Positions 21,701 to 29,617 of a DNA stretch of 64,000 nucleotides are shown piece by piece. The DNA comes from CAZKWG01 sp964615375 (GTDB lineage: Bacteria; Myxococcota_A; UBA796; CAZKWG01): NCBI GenBank assembly GCA_964615375.1, contig CAZTOW010000023.1, positions 62,001-126,000 of the forward strand, written 5' to 3'. The translations under genes were made by a program, and so were the position numbers. The notes under the pieces are model-generated. The model saw only the letters and a program-made list of their open reading frames with translations. It was not told where the DNA came from and did no database searches. Within the stretch, counting starts at the first letter, position 1, and each line of letters opens with the position of its first letter.

Positions 21701-24664
21701 TGGCTGGCGACGAACCAGGGCGCCTTCTGGCGTCCGGTGGGGAGCCCGCAGGGCTACGAGCAGACCAACGCCCCCCTGGACACCCAGGGGCTGCCCGAGC
21801 GGCGCTGGACGCGCGCGGACGCCCTGGACCTGGGCCCCGGGACGCAGGAGATCTGGGACTTGAGCCCGGACGCCTCCGAGGGGATGTGGTTCGCCACCGA
21901 CGCGGGCGCCCTCCGCCTGGATCTCGGCGTCGGGACGGCTCTCCGCGTGGACCCCGCCGCCCCGCCCCAGGCGGGCCCCGCCCTGCTCTCCGGGGAGCCC
22001 GTGGGTGTCGCCCTGCGCGGCGTCGCCGCCTTCGTGCGCGGGGACCGGCTGCTGGGCGAGCCCTCCGCCCCCGGGGCCGTGCGCGCGGCGGTCTCGGCCT
22101 GCGGCGAGTCCGATCTGCTCCTGGACAACGGCGAGATCCTGCGGGTGCTGGGCCAGGGCCTCTCCCGCGAGGTCGTCCACGCTCCGCTGGCGACGCCCCG
22201 CGCCCTGGCCGTGCTCTGTTCGGAGGGCGCGCTCTCGGGCGCCTCCAGCCTCTGCGTAGGCGGGGACGGGCTCTGGTGCCGGGGGATGGCGGGCCAGTGG
22301 ACGGCGCTCTCTCTGCCCCTCCAGGATCCAGGCGCCGCGATCACCGCGCTCTACGCCCACGGCGCGGAGCTCTGGGCGGGTCACGAGGACGGGGAGGTCT
22401 GCCGCGCGGCGACCGGCGCGGCCTCCAGCGTCGCCTGCGTCACGCCCACCCCCTCCCTGGGCCCCGTGCGCGCCCTGGTGGAGGACGGGGCGGGCGGGGT
22501 CTGGGTGGGCGGCGACCGCGGCCTCGGGCGCCTGGTCCTGGGAGCGACGGGCGAGCTGACCGTGGTGGAGCCCCCGCGCCCGCTGCGCGCCCAGGGCGAC
22601 GGCGAGCTCCAGTCGGGCATGAGCCTGGACCTCGCCGGCGCGGCGGTGAGCGGGCTCGACTTCGACCGCGCCACCGGGACCCTCTGGGTCACCATGCCCG
22701 ATCGCGGCGTCGTGCGCGTCGGCCAGCCCGCGCGCCGCTCCTTCTTCCGCAAGGCCGTCTCCCCCGTCGAGCGCACCGAGCCCGCCCCAAGCCTGGGTGG
22801 ATCGGAGCGCCTCGAGGGGGTGGTCGTGGACGCCGCCTCCCGGGTCTGGGTGAGCGAGGGCGGCGGCCTCTACGAGCTCGACGGGCGCGCGCCGCCCACG
22901 TCCACGATGTGGGTGTTGACCCTGGCGATCGGGGGCGGGCTCACGGTCTTCGCGCTGGTCTGGGGCAGCATCCACTTCAGCCCGGTGGTGCGCGGGTGGC
23001 GCCGCGATCCCAGCTCGGTGGAGCGGGTTGGGCTAGATAATCTAGCTCCAGCCCTGCGCGTGCTCCGCCTCTACGCCCCCGGCTTTGCCCGGGCGTCCAT
23101 CGGCTTCACGCGGCTGGGCGCGCTGGAGCGGCTGGCGCGGGTGTGGGGAGGCGCGCCCGAGCGGGTGCTCCCCGCGGCGGCCGAGGTGCTGGGTCTGGAG
23201 CCCGAGGGCGAGATCAAGGAGGCGTCTCTGCAGGTTCAGCTCTCGCTGGGGCTGGCGCTCAAGCGCAGGGACACGCTGCTGGTGCTGCTGCCGCAGGAGG
23301 GCGACCCCGACGCCTTCCTGCGCGAGCGCCTGGAGGCCCGCGCCTTCCACGAGCTCACCCCGGCCCTGGCCATCTGGCCCGGGGACGAGCCGCCCTTCCT
23401 GCACGGCGCCGTCTCGCTCACCGAGGCCGATCTGCGCGCGGTGGGCTGGTCGCGGCAGCCGAAGCGGGCGCTGGCCGGGCTGGTCTGGCAGCGCTCGGAC
23501 ATGCAGGGGCTCTCGCCCTACCAGGCGCACGGGGCCGTGCAGGACCCCCGGATGTTCTTCGGGCGGGACGCCGTCCTGCGCGAGCTCACCGCCGCCGGGC
23601 GTCGCCGGGCGCTCCTGGTCATCGGGCCCCGCCGCGTGGGCAAGACCAGCGTGCTGTTGCGTGCCGCCGCCGAGCTCGAGCGCCGCGGCGCCCGCACCGT
23701 CTACGTCACCCTGCGGGCCACCGTCGCCGGGCCCTACGATCTGGCCGTCGCGCTGGCCCGCGCCGCCCGCCTGCCCCTGCCGGATCCCCCGTCGGAGGAG
23801 AGCTCGGGGGCGGAGGCGGCGGGCCTGGGCGCCTGGATCCGGGCCAACCTGAGCGGGGCCAACCTCCTGCTGGACGAGGCCGACGCCTTTCTGCGCAATG
23901 ACCGCGCGCGGGGCAGCCAGACCTCGGAGGAGCTGCGCTCGCTCATCCAGGAGGGCGTCTGCGCGCTGGCCCTGGCCGGCTACGGCACGCTCTACCGCGC
24001 CGCGCTCTCCCAGGCGGAGACCGCCTACAACCTGGGCGAGCCGCTCTTCCTCGGCAGCCTGGAGCGCGAGGCCGCCCTGCGTCTCGCCACCGAGCCCATG
24101 GAGCGGGTGGGCATCCAGTGGGCGGACCCGGAGCTGGCCGAGCGCCTGGTGGCGACGCTGGGCATGTTGCCCCACCTGATTCAGGAGGCCTGCAGGCGCC
24201 TGCTGCTGCGCGTGCGCGGCTTCCGCGAGCCCGTGTTGAACTCCGCCGATCTGTACGCGGTGCTGGGCGACTGGCGTCCCGAGGGCGAGCCGTCCAGCCT
24301 GCGCGAGTTGCTTGTCATCAACGTGGAGACCAACCTGAAGGGCCCGGCCCAGGCCGCCGTCTGGCTGCTGGCGGACGAGCTGAGCGTCGGGTTTTCGCTC
24401 TCCGAGCTGGGTGACGCGCTGCACGGCGCGGGCTTCGTGGATCTGGACACCGAGCGTGTGTTGGAGATCGGGCTCGCGTTGCAGGTAGCCGGCGTGTGTC
24501 AGCGCGGGGCGGACCACCACCGCTTCCTGGTGCCCCTGCTGGGCGAGGCGGTGAGCCACCTGGACGTCGGCTACCGGGTGGCCGGGCTGCGGGACGCCTG
24601 GAAGGCGATGGAGCCTGGGGCCCGGCGGGGCTTCAAGTTCTGGGGCGGGGAGGGGGAGGGGTGA
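18791..24664 (+). CDS. Giant transmembrane sensor: propeller-repeat ectodomain, one TM, cytosolic STAND ATPase
   Basis: This protein of 1,957 residues has a signal peptide (LPLLALLLGLTVQA, about 1-18). From about 137 to 1365 there are dozens of blades of the form LWFGTxxGLxRL (LWFATDGGGLS, VWVGARGR, LWFGTEDAGL, LWIGTEGGGLVRV), the two-component-regulator-propeller repeat. One membrane span lies at about 1371-1393 (STMWVLTLAIGGG...). The cytosolic part holds a 190-residue unknown domain, then a STAND-type ATPase: MFFGRD at 1588, intact Walker A GPRRVGKTS at 1612-1620 and Walker B NLLLDEAD at 1691-1698, plus a C-terminal helical domain. Known propeller sensors end in histidine kinases or cyclases; here a STAND ATPase replaces them. 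It is coupled to the phosphoesterase gene by ATGA. Confidence 0.85.
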   Translation: MSARLPLLALLLGLTVQAAKDVREVLRATALRLPSDPEGQDPWAGGRVEVCWSAPGADPTLAVRVYAGSLDEPMSAWEPVAGPLLGRSCWRGPWEPDRAWAVAPVRDGVEGERALARGTALRARSRVPVEARLEGDQVTAIAEGGGRLWFATDGGGLSAAPLSGDLAPWEAPWTTWRQADGPGADRLGAVLYEAAASRVWVGARGRVAALNLQDGTWRAYGVRDGLPEGLITTLLVPELGSVVAAAEGGQIVQFDPRSERWVTLAELETQDPGARVLGADGDGRFWISTSEGLRSFNPRDDRWARLACPGRVTAMLHDAAGQLWFGTEDAGLMVVREGRCEPVSAPPDGAWPAIRALLDGERGPLVGADRGLLRWVSAEGRWESGASDPSLAGLAGLPITGLHRDERGALWVAVRHEGLRRVDPDGAVSAARPASVLRAGPVGVVITTNGQVWFGSEGGISRLTLGTGAWSWWRSPSVGVTGGVSALAVGGAGELQTLWAGGQGAVARFLPTMERWDSFALPRPESRVLSILVDEPALWVGTDAGLLRFDLASGAWDEPFRGGWLERARVQALLRDSAGGLWVGTPQGALRLEASEGLELLPAGGALSGLDVAAIEQDGSGALWFSSTRGDLVQLLPASGDTRRVQLDPGDAITGMALNYDRLWFASERGLSVRESARFDGGLQQRVEARGTRGVAVDSGGRVWLATARGALRWDPETGISRRYPAALGEPEDEARVRASVTAGGGRVWLGTEAGSVLLVDAQGVVRDRLDGEDGLPGAPVRALYWDEVGELWIGTEGGGLVRVKVAASGVGAPEAMQIYRAADGLGSDQVLALTSRVSGELSVLTDRGAVLFEKASGFRPLSLPSGLRGALRSFAWRGLDELWVGTGEAVGWRVQPSGQAPIRVREPAPGASWATGVNVFFKDQDGNLWLGLEGGGLGRKGEQGVEPVTVDGAGPGLEVRAIREAAGRIWLATNQGAFWRPVGSPQGYEQTNAPLDTQGLPERRWTRADALDLGPGTQEIWDLSPDASEGMWFATDAGALRLDLGVGTALRVDPAAPPQAGPALLSGEPVGVALRGVAAFVRGDRLLGEPSAPGAVRAAVSACGESDLLLDNGEILRVLGQGLSREVVHAPLATPRALAVLCSEGALSGASSLCVGGDGLWCRGMAGQWTALSLPLQDPGAAITALYAHGAELWAGHEDGEVCRAATGAASSVACVTPTPSLGPVRALVEDGAGGVWVGGDRGLGRLVLGATGELTVVEPPRPLRAQGDGELQSGMSLDLAGAAVSGLDFDRATGTLWVTMPDRGVVRVGQPARRSFFRKAVSPVERTEPAPSLGGSERLEGVVVDAASRVWVSEGGGLYELDGRAPPTSTMWVLTLAIGGGLTVFALVWGSIHFSPVVRGWRRDPSSVERVGLDNLAPALRVLRLYAPGFARASIGFTRLGALERLARVWGGAPERVLPAAAEVLGLEPEGEIKEASLQVQLSLGLALKRRDTLLVLLPQEGDPDAFLRERLEARAFHELTPALAIWPGDEPPFLHGAVSLTEADLRAVGWSRQPKRALAGLVWQRSDMQGLSPYQAHGAVQDPRMFFGRDAVLRELTAAGRRRALLVIGPRRVGKTSVLLRAAAELERRGARTVYVTLRATVAGPYDLAVALARAARLPLPDPPSEESSGAEAAGLGAWIRANLSGANLLLDEADAFLRNDRARGSQTSEELRSLIQEGVCALALAGYGTLYRAALSQAETAYNLGEPLFLGSLEREAALRLATEPMERVGIQWADPELAERLVATLGMLPHLIQEACRRLLLRVRGFREPVLNSADLYAVLGDWRPEGEPSSLRELLVINVETNLKGPAQAAVWLLADELSVGFSLSELGDALHGAGFVDLDTERVLEIGLALQVAGVCQRGADHHRFLVPLLGEAVSHLDVGYRVAGLRDAWKAMEPGARRGFKFWGGEGEG

Positions 24665-24864
24665 TGTCGCCTGTCCCAGGCGGGGCCATCGTTGGCCAGG
24701 CGGGTCTGGCTGCCGGTGTCGTGTTGGCGGGGATCCGGCCCTGGCTGAGGGACACCGCGTTTCGGGGCCGCGTCCAATACGTCGGCGCCACGGACGGCGA
24801 GGACGCAGAGCGCTGCGACGGGTACTGGCTGTTCACGGCCTCCTGGGCTGGAGAGCTCCCATGA
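24664..24864 (+). pseudogene. Truncated copy of the tandem lipoprotein family
   Basis: The last 41 codons (from LRDTAFRGRVQYVGATDG to SWAGELP) are nearly identical to the C-terminus of the gene ending at 25501, but the signal peptide and first two-thirds are missing. They are replaced by an unrelated short lead. An ATG at 24664 overlaps the stop of the STAND gene and keeps a 66-codon frame open, so a peptide may still be made. It would lack a lipobox and most of the domain. It is best read as the remnant of an ancestral family member left after duplication and deletion. Confidence 0.75.
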
Positions 24865-24989
24865 TCGGCGCGGCTGTGCGGAGGGTCAGCCTCTCTGCGG
24901 CGGGGGCGGTGGTGCGCACCCACGTGAGCCGAGGGCCCTTCATTCTCCTCTCGCCGACCGAGCTCTCGTGGGTGATACTATGACCTGCC
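24741..24989 (+). repeat. Direct repeat copy 1 (249 bp)
   Basis: Matches 25378-25626 at a constant offset of 637 bases with about eight mismatches and no gaps. It spans the 3' end of one lipoprotein copy, the intergenic region and the first codons of the next. Confidence 0.9.
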
Positions 24990-25501
24990 AGATCCGTTGC
25001 CCTGGCGGGAAGCCGAATGCCCGGCGCCAATCCCCATCGCTGATAGGATGCATGGTATGGATGAGTCTTTCAGGGTGTTCTAGTGAACTGGTCCCTCAGA
25101 ATGGTGGCTATCTGTTTGATGGTGTTGCATATGTGCAGGACTGCGCGGGTGGTGATGATACAGGAGGTTGGCCGCTGCTAGAGTACGACCTTCAGCATGC
25201 GTCGAGCGCGCGGATCCGAGATGTTCGTGGGCGAGACTTTCAGTTTGCCACTATCATCTCGTCTCGTGTAGTCAACGTGCTCACCCTCGACTGTAGCATC
25301 ACAGACGCCGACGCCCACACCTTCGAATGCTCCCCCTACACCGACGGGCAGGGGAACTCCTGGTCCGCGACCGGCGTCTGGCTGAGCGACACCGTGTTTC
25401 GGGGCCGCGTCCAATACGTCGGCGCCACGGACGGCGAGGACGCAGAGCGCTGCGACGGGTACTGGCTGTTCACGGCCTCCTGGGCTGGAGAGCTCCCATG
25501 A
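24980..25501 (+). CDS. Small lipoprotein, tandem family copy A
   Basis: This 173-residue protein starts at the ATG at 24980, with GGTGA four bases upstream; an in-frame GTG at 24968 has no better site. The lipobox is LSGC (MVWMSLSGCSS). The mature domain has the family pattern: G-Y-x-F near the N-terminus, DTGGWPL, then LDCSITDADAHTFEC, SWSATGVWLSDT, and a terminal CDGYWLFTASW. Four conserved Cys residues suggest disulfides. Function unknown; the family was not recognised. The 3' third and downstream spacer are shared almost perfectly with the truncated copy just upstream. Confidence 0.75.
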   Translation: MTCQIRCPGGKPNARRQSPSLIGCMVWMSLSGCSSELVPQNGGYLFDGVAYVQDCAGGDDTGGWPLLEYDLQHASSARIRDVRGRDFQFATIISSRVVNVLTLDCSITDADAHTFECSPYTDGQGNSWSATGVWLSDTVFRGRVQYVGATDGEDAERCDGYWLFTASWAGELP

Positions 25502-25626
25502 TCGGCGCGGCTGTGCGGAGGGTCAGCCTCTCTGCAGCGGGGGCGGTGGTGCGCACCTACGTGAGCCGAGGGCCTTTCATTCTCCTCTCGCCGACCGAGC
25601 TCTCGTGGGTGATCCTATGACATGCC
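25378..25626 (+). repeat. Direct repeat copy 2 (249 bp)
   Basis: Partner of 24741-24989. It ends just inside the first codons of the lipoprotein gene at 25617, so each copy supplies the leader region of the next gene. Confidence 0.9.
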
Positions 25627-26141
25627 TGACCAGTTCTCTCAGGATTCGATGGAATGCCCGGCGCTTGCCCCTCCTGCTGGTTTCGTGCCTGATGCTGCCT
25701 GACTTGTTCGGGTGTTCCGATGAATGGACGCCTCTGGAGGGAGGGTACTGGTTCGACGACGTCACGTACGTACCGGACTGCGCGGCCGCTGACGATACGG
25801 GTGGATGGCCGCTGACGAAGTACAGTAATCTAGAGGGGGGGGGATTGGGGATTGATGACGTTCACGAGGCAGCCTTTCATCTTACAATGTCTGCCCTTTA
25901 CACTTCTTGGTTCAACACCCTTTCTATGGATTGTCACCTCACAGATACAGACGCCCACACCTTCGAATGCTCCACCTACGCCGACAGTCAAGGGAATTCC
26001 TGGACCTCGAGCGGCGTCTGGCTCAGCGACACCAATTTGCGTGGCCGCAATGAGTATGTTGGCGTCACAGACACCGATGACGCGGATCCCTGCAAAGGTT
26101 ACTGGCTGTTTTCGGCTTACTGGGTTGGTCCGCCCCTATGA
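25617..26141 (+). CDS. Small lipoprotein, tandem family copy B
   Basis: This 174-residue protein is a clear paralogue of the preceding gene, with lipobox LFGC (LPDLFGCSDEW). Shared blocks are GGYWFDDVTYVPDC, DDTGGWPL, LTDTDAHTFECSTY, SSGVWLSDT and CKGYWLFSAYW. About half of the remaining positions differ, and base composition is less GC-rich in the middle (25800-25940), so this copy diverged for some time while the flanks were homogenised with copy A. It is expected at the cell surface. The function is unknown. Confidence 0.75.
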   Translation: MTCLTSSLRIRWNARRLPLLLVSCLMLPDLFGCSDEWTPLEGGYWFDDVTYVPDCAAADDTGGWPLTKYSNLEGGGLGIDDVHEAAFHLTMSALYTSWFNTLSMDCHLTDTDAHTFECSTYADSQGNSWTSSGVWLSDTNLRGRNEYVGVTDTDDADPCKGYWLFSAYWVGPPL

Positions 26142-26213
26142 TCGGCGACCGCCTGCCGCGACCGACGGGATTCGCCCTGTCCCTCCAACCCTACACGACA
26201 CACGGAGAGCCCC

Positions 26214-26570
26214 ATGGCCACACAGTCCCGCCGTATCCTGGACCGTCAGACGCTCGTCACCGGCGACGCGATGGATCTCACCGAGGCGACGGACCTCGCG
26301 GAGTACAGCACGCTGGAGATCGTGATCACGGTGCACACGGCGGACACGCCCGAGGCGGGCGCGAGCGCCGCGGAGCTGGTGGTGCGGCACGCGCCCGTGG
26401 CAGAGGAGGACGGCTGGCTGGACTTCGAGACCGCCGTGACCGTGGATCTGAGCGTGGCGGGGAAGACCTGGCGTCACATCTCGTCGTTCACGCGCTTCCT
26501 CGGGTGGTCGGTCTCGGGGAGCCTGGCGTCCTCGGCCGTGGTGACGCTCGACGTCGTGGCGAAGGACTGA
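26214..26570 (+). CDS. Hypothetical beta-rich protein
   Basis: This 118-residue protein starts at an ATG with GGAGAG at proper distance. It has no signal peptide. The sequence alternates hydrophobic and polar residues (LEIVITVHTAD, AELVVRHAP, LDFETAVTVDLSVAG, VVTLDVVAKD), suggesting a compact beta sandwich. I do not recognise the family. It sits between copies of the small lipoprotein family and ends four bases before the next gene, so it is probably co-transcribed with it. Confidence 0.6.
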   Translation: MATQSRRILDRQTLVTGDAMDLTEATDLAEYSTLEIVITVHTADTPEAGASAAELVVRHAPVAEEDGWLDFETAVTVDLSVAGKTWRHISSFTRFLGWSVSGSLASSAVVTLDVVAKD

Positions 26571-26574
26571 GCCG

Positions 26575-27063
26575 ATGGCGCCGACCCCGGGTCGCGTTCA
26601 TCGGGTCCTGATCGGGCACACGCCCCTGGTCCTCTCCCTGCTCACGAGCTGTGGATTCCGCCCGGAGGAGGGCACCTACGCCGTCACCGACGTGATCGGT
26701 CGGCTGGAGTGCTGGCAGACCGGGGAGACGGTCACGACGATCGAGGACGAGGGTGGCGAGCTGGTCGTGAGCGGCGTGGACCGGGAGCTCTTCAACCTCC
26801 ACCTCGGGAGCTGCCCTGGCGGGATGTGCACCACGCTCGACGTCTCGTGCGTGCTGGGCGAGGTCGGCGAGCTCGCGTTCGCATGCGATCCGATCATCGA
26901 CGCCGACGATCAGATGTGGGGCGTGAGCGGGGTGTGGCTCTCGACGACGGCCTTGCAGGCGCAGCTCACCTACGACTCCTGCTCGGAGGGGCGGTGGTAC
27001 GGGGACTGCGCGTGCCTGGGGGACTGGTTCTTCGACGCCGCGCTGGCGGGGGTGGAGGGCTGA
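26575..27063 (+). CDS. Small lipoprotein, divergent member of the tandem family
   Basis: This 162-residue protein has lipobox LTSC (LVLSLLTSCGF). Although much diverged, it keeps the family skeleton: EEGTY at the mature N-terminus, LDVSCVLGEVGELAFAC, the block MWGVSGVWLSTT (compare SWSATGVWLSDT in copy A), and a terminal CLGDWFFDAALAG in place of CDGYWLFTASWAG. This makes three intact members and one remnant within 2.4 kb. Cys positions are conserved. The function is unknown. Confidence 0.7.
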   Translation: MAPTPGRVHRVLIGHTPLVLSLLTSCGFRPEEGTYAVTDVIGRLECWQTGETVTTIEDEGGELVVSGVDRELFNLHLGSCPGGMCTTLDVSCVLGEVGELAFACDPIIDADDQMWGVSGVWLSTTALQAQLTYDSCSEGRWYGDCACLGDWFFDAALAGVEG

Positions 27064-27071
27064 TCATCCGA

Positions 27072-27105
27072 GAGCGGCCCCCTCGGCCCCTGCGCCGAGG
27101 GGCTC
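27072..27105. terminator. Bidirectional hairpin between convergent lipoprotein genes
   Basis: CCCCTCGG (27079-27086) pairs with CCGAGGGG (27095-27102), extended by GAGC/GCTC outside. It lies between the stop codons at 27063 and 27112 and can serve both transcripts. No long T-run is seen. Confidence 0.6.
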
Positions 27106-27111
27106 CAGCCC

Positions 27112-28206
27112 TCAATCGTCGTACGCCGGGGGCCAGACCCCCCGGTCCAGGAGCGGCAGGACCCGGAGCTCCACCTCGCCCGCGGGCAGGCCGGCGGGGA
27201 GGGCGAGCGCCTCGGGCAGGGGGAGCACGGGCCGACCCAGGATCCAGCGCGCGCCGAGGCCGCTGACCCGAGGGCGGGCGCCGACCACCCAGGACGTCCC
27301 CACGGCGGGCTGGGCGAGGACCACGCAGGAGGCGCCCTCGCAGCGCTCCCGCCAGGCGACGATCTCCTGGATGTGGATGGAGCTGCTGCGCTCGCCGGCG
27401 CGCAGCTCGAGGAAGCCATCCGGGCTCAGGCTCACCTGGTCGGGGACGCGGATCTCGGCCGGCGGCGCGGGGGCGGGCGTGGCGGGCCGGGTGGTGCGGG
27501 GGCCACCACTCCCCAGCACGGGCAGCTCCCCGAAGCGGTCGACGAGCCCGTCCAGGCCGCGCGTGAACGTTCCCCAGGGCACGTCGTCGTCGATCGTGAA
27601 CACCAGGAAGGGCGAGGTGTCGAGGCCGCTCGTGGCGGCCAGGAGCTCGTCCACGGTCGGCCAGGGGTCTCCGCCGGGCGGGAGCGGCGCGCGCACGAAG
27701 AGCGTGTCCGTGTATCCGGCGCCGATCTCGTCGGAGCGGAGGTGGACGGTCAGCGGCGGCCTCCCGATGGCCGCGCCGATCCCAACCTCCCGCCCGACCG
27801 CGGTGGGGACGGCCCAGCCGCGCGTGGCGTCGGGGGCCTCCTCCAGGTCCCAGTGGGTGTAGCCCAGGGTCTCGAGGGTGTAGAGGGCGGGGCGGATCTC
27901 GCCGAAGGTGCGCGTCGGAGCGACCCAGATCCGGGCCCGGCACTCGCCGGGGAGCCCCTCGCCGACGGACAGGCAGGGCCCGCCGAGGGCCTCCTCCAGG
28001 GCGGGGATCGTCCTGGTCTGCGGATCCTCCGAGGGGTCGAGCCGTGTGCGCCCGAGGCACAGCACGCCGTCGGCGTCCATCACGAGCCGCGCCGAGCCCT
28101 CGGGCAGCGGGCCGGTCGCGCGCGCCCACTCGGGCGACGGGGGCGCGCAGGCGGCGAGGCAGGCCGCCGCGAAGAGGCCGCTGAGCCAGCACCTCGCTCC
28201 GATCAC
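27112..28206 (-). CDS. Lipoprotein of unknown function
   Basis: This 364-residue protein starts at the GTG at 28206, which follows an excellent GGAGGAGG site; the open frame upstream to 28278 is not needed. The signal is IGARCWLSGLFAAACLAAC with lipobox LAAC. A central stretch (LTVHLRSDEIGAGYTDTLFV ... FLVFTIDDDVPWGTFTRGLD) loosely resembles the periplasmic domain of ExbD/TolR-like proteins. A Pro/Ala linker (ATPAPAPPAEI) separates it from a C-terminal domain. The resemblance is weak, so no function is assigned. It is convergent with the tandem lipoprotein cluster. Confidence 0.65.
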   Translation of the reverse strand: MIGARCWLSGLFAAACLAACAPPSPEWARATGPLPEGSARLVMDADGVLCLGRTRLDPSEDPQTRTIPALEEALGGPCLSVGEGLPGECRARIWVAPTRTFGEIRPALYTLETLGYTHWDLEEAPDATRGWAVPTAVGREVGIGAAIGRPPLTVHLRSDEIGAGYTDTLFVRAPLPPGGDPWPTVDELLAATSGLDTSPFLVFTIDDDVPWGTFTRGLDGLVDRFGELPVLGSGGPRTTRPATPAPAPPAEIRVPDQVSLSPDGFLELRAGERSSSIHIQEIVAWRERCEGASCVVLAQPAVGTSWVVGARPRVSGLGARWILGRPVLPLPEALALPAGLPAGEVELRVLPLLDRGVWPPAYDD

Positions 28207-28323
28207 CGCGCCTCCTCCTTCTGGTCGACCATAGCGGACGCCAGGGGTTCCCGCTGAGGCTTGACGTTCGCGGGGCATCGGTCACCATGGTGTCCATCCC
28301 GTCCTCTCGCAGGAGCACGCCTC

Positions 28324-29334
28324 ATGCGCCTCGACCACGTCGTCCACGCCGCCCTCTTCTCCAGCCTGGGCACGCTCGGTGCGGGGTGTGCGTTCTGCCC
28401 CCCGCGGGACGTGGACGAGGATTTCGACGAGCGCCGGTCGATCTCGCAGATGGACGTGGACTCCTATGTGGCCCTCCACGGAGCGCCGCCATCGAGCTGC
28501 GAGGAGCTGTGTGAGCTGGCCTTGGAACGGATCTTCTACGATGACATCGAGGAGCTGGACGTCCGCTCCTGCGCCACGGACATCGAGCTTCCCCTGGAGA
28601 CAGGCTCCGACACGGGCGACACGGCGACGGCTCCTGACCAGGGTGAGCTCGGGGAGGTCCACTGCGCTGGCCACATCGTCGGTGTCTACGCTCCCCATTG
28701 CAAGGGCCGCCGGCCCCTCGGCCACCGCGCGCGGCGCTCCGCGGGCGCCGACGAAGCCGGCCTCGCGCTGGCGGAGATCGCGACCCTGGAGGGCGCGTCC
28801 GTCCTGGCCTTCGAGGAGCTGGCAGGGTGGCTCGCCGCGCGGGGGGCTCCCGACGACCTCATCGCGCGTTGCCGTGCCGCCGCGGTCGACGAGCGCCGCC
28901 ACGCCCGAATCTTCGTGGCGCACGCGCGCGCGCAGGGCGGAAGGCCGGCGCGGCCCGTGCGAGATCCAGTGGAGGTGGATCTGCTGGGCGTGGCCCTCCA
29001 CAACGCCGTCGAGGGATGCGTCCACGAGAGCTGGGCTGCGGTGGAGGCCCACTGGCAGGCCGTCCACGCGGAGCCCGAGCTGCGTCCGGCCTTCGCTCGG
29101 GTCGCCGCGGACGAGACTCGGCACGGCCAGCTCGCCTGGGATCTGCAGGCCTGGCTCCTGAGCGGCCTGAGCGAGGAGCAGCGCGCGACGGTGCTCGCCG
29201 CGCAGGGGCGCGCCCTCGACGCGCTCCCCGGCGCCGTCGGGCTCCGGTCCGGGCAGCTCGGCGAGCCCGCGGGCGGCTCGGGCCGGGCGCTCGCTGAGCG
29301 CTTCGTGGCGGGGATCAGATGTGAACAGATGTAG
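28324..29334 (+). CDS. Ferritin-like domain lipoprotein (di-iron)
   Basis: This 336-residue protein starts at the ATG at 28324 and has a lipobox (GTLGAGC). After about 120 residues of an acidic N-terminal domain with several Cys, a four-helix ferritin-like domain follows. It has two Glu and ExxH pairs: ATLEGAS and DERRHARI (about residues 155 and 188), then EGCVHESW and DETRHGQL (about 229 and 262), the ligand set of a di-iron centre. Ferritin-like proteins oxidise iron, detoxify peroxide or act as oxygenases. A lipid-anchored, extracytoplasmic example is uncommon. Its partner is unknown. Confidence 0.78.
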   Translation: MRLDHVVHAALFSSLGTLGAGCAFCPPRDVDEDFDERRSISQMDVDSYVALHGAPPSSCEELCELALERIFYDDIEELDVRSCATDIELPLETGSDTGDTATAPDQGELGEVHCAGHIVGVYAPHCKGRRPLGHRARRSAGADEAGLALAEIATLEGASVLAFEELAGWLAARGAPDDLIARCRAAAVDERRHARIFVAHARAQGGRPARPVRDPVEVDLLGVALHNAVEGCVHESWAAVEAHWQAVHAEPELRPAFARVAADETRHGQLAWDLQAWLLSGLSEEQRATVLAAQGRALDALPGAVGLRSGQLGEPAGGSGRALAERFVAGIRCEQM

Positions 29335-29617
29335 TCTATCTGTGATTCATGCGGATAATAGATGAGCACTTCGCGCCCCGCGGTCGAGGTTCGGATTCCG
29401 GAGCTGAATAATTCGAGGTAATATCCGGCGAATCAAACAAAATATATAAATATATTAAATTGTAATTGCCGATCGGTTGCAATCTCGTCCTGCTGGTATA
29501 CGCTCTCGGTGTGGGTCAGATTCCCGGGGGACACGAACAGATCCCCGGCGGCCCACCGGGCGGCGTGCGTCGGCACGGCGCCCCGAGCTCGCGTCTCACC
29601 CCCGAAGGAGGTCCACC
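29335..29617 (+). promoter_or_regulatory. AT-rich upstream region of the secreted protein gene
   Basis: This 283-base gap holds the most AT-rich DNA of the window (29400-29465, with runs such as AAAATATATAAATATATTAAA). Several TATAAA/TATATT -10-like hexamers occur, but no single -35/-10 pair stands out. An UP-element or nucleoid-protein binding role is plausible. The ribosome site AAGGAGGT at 29605-29612 belongs to the gene at 29618. Confidence 0.45.
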
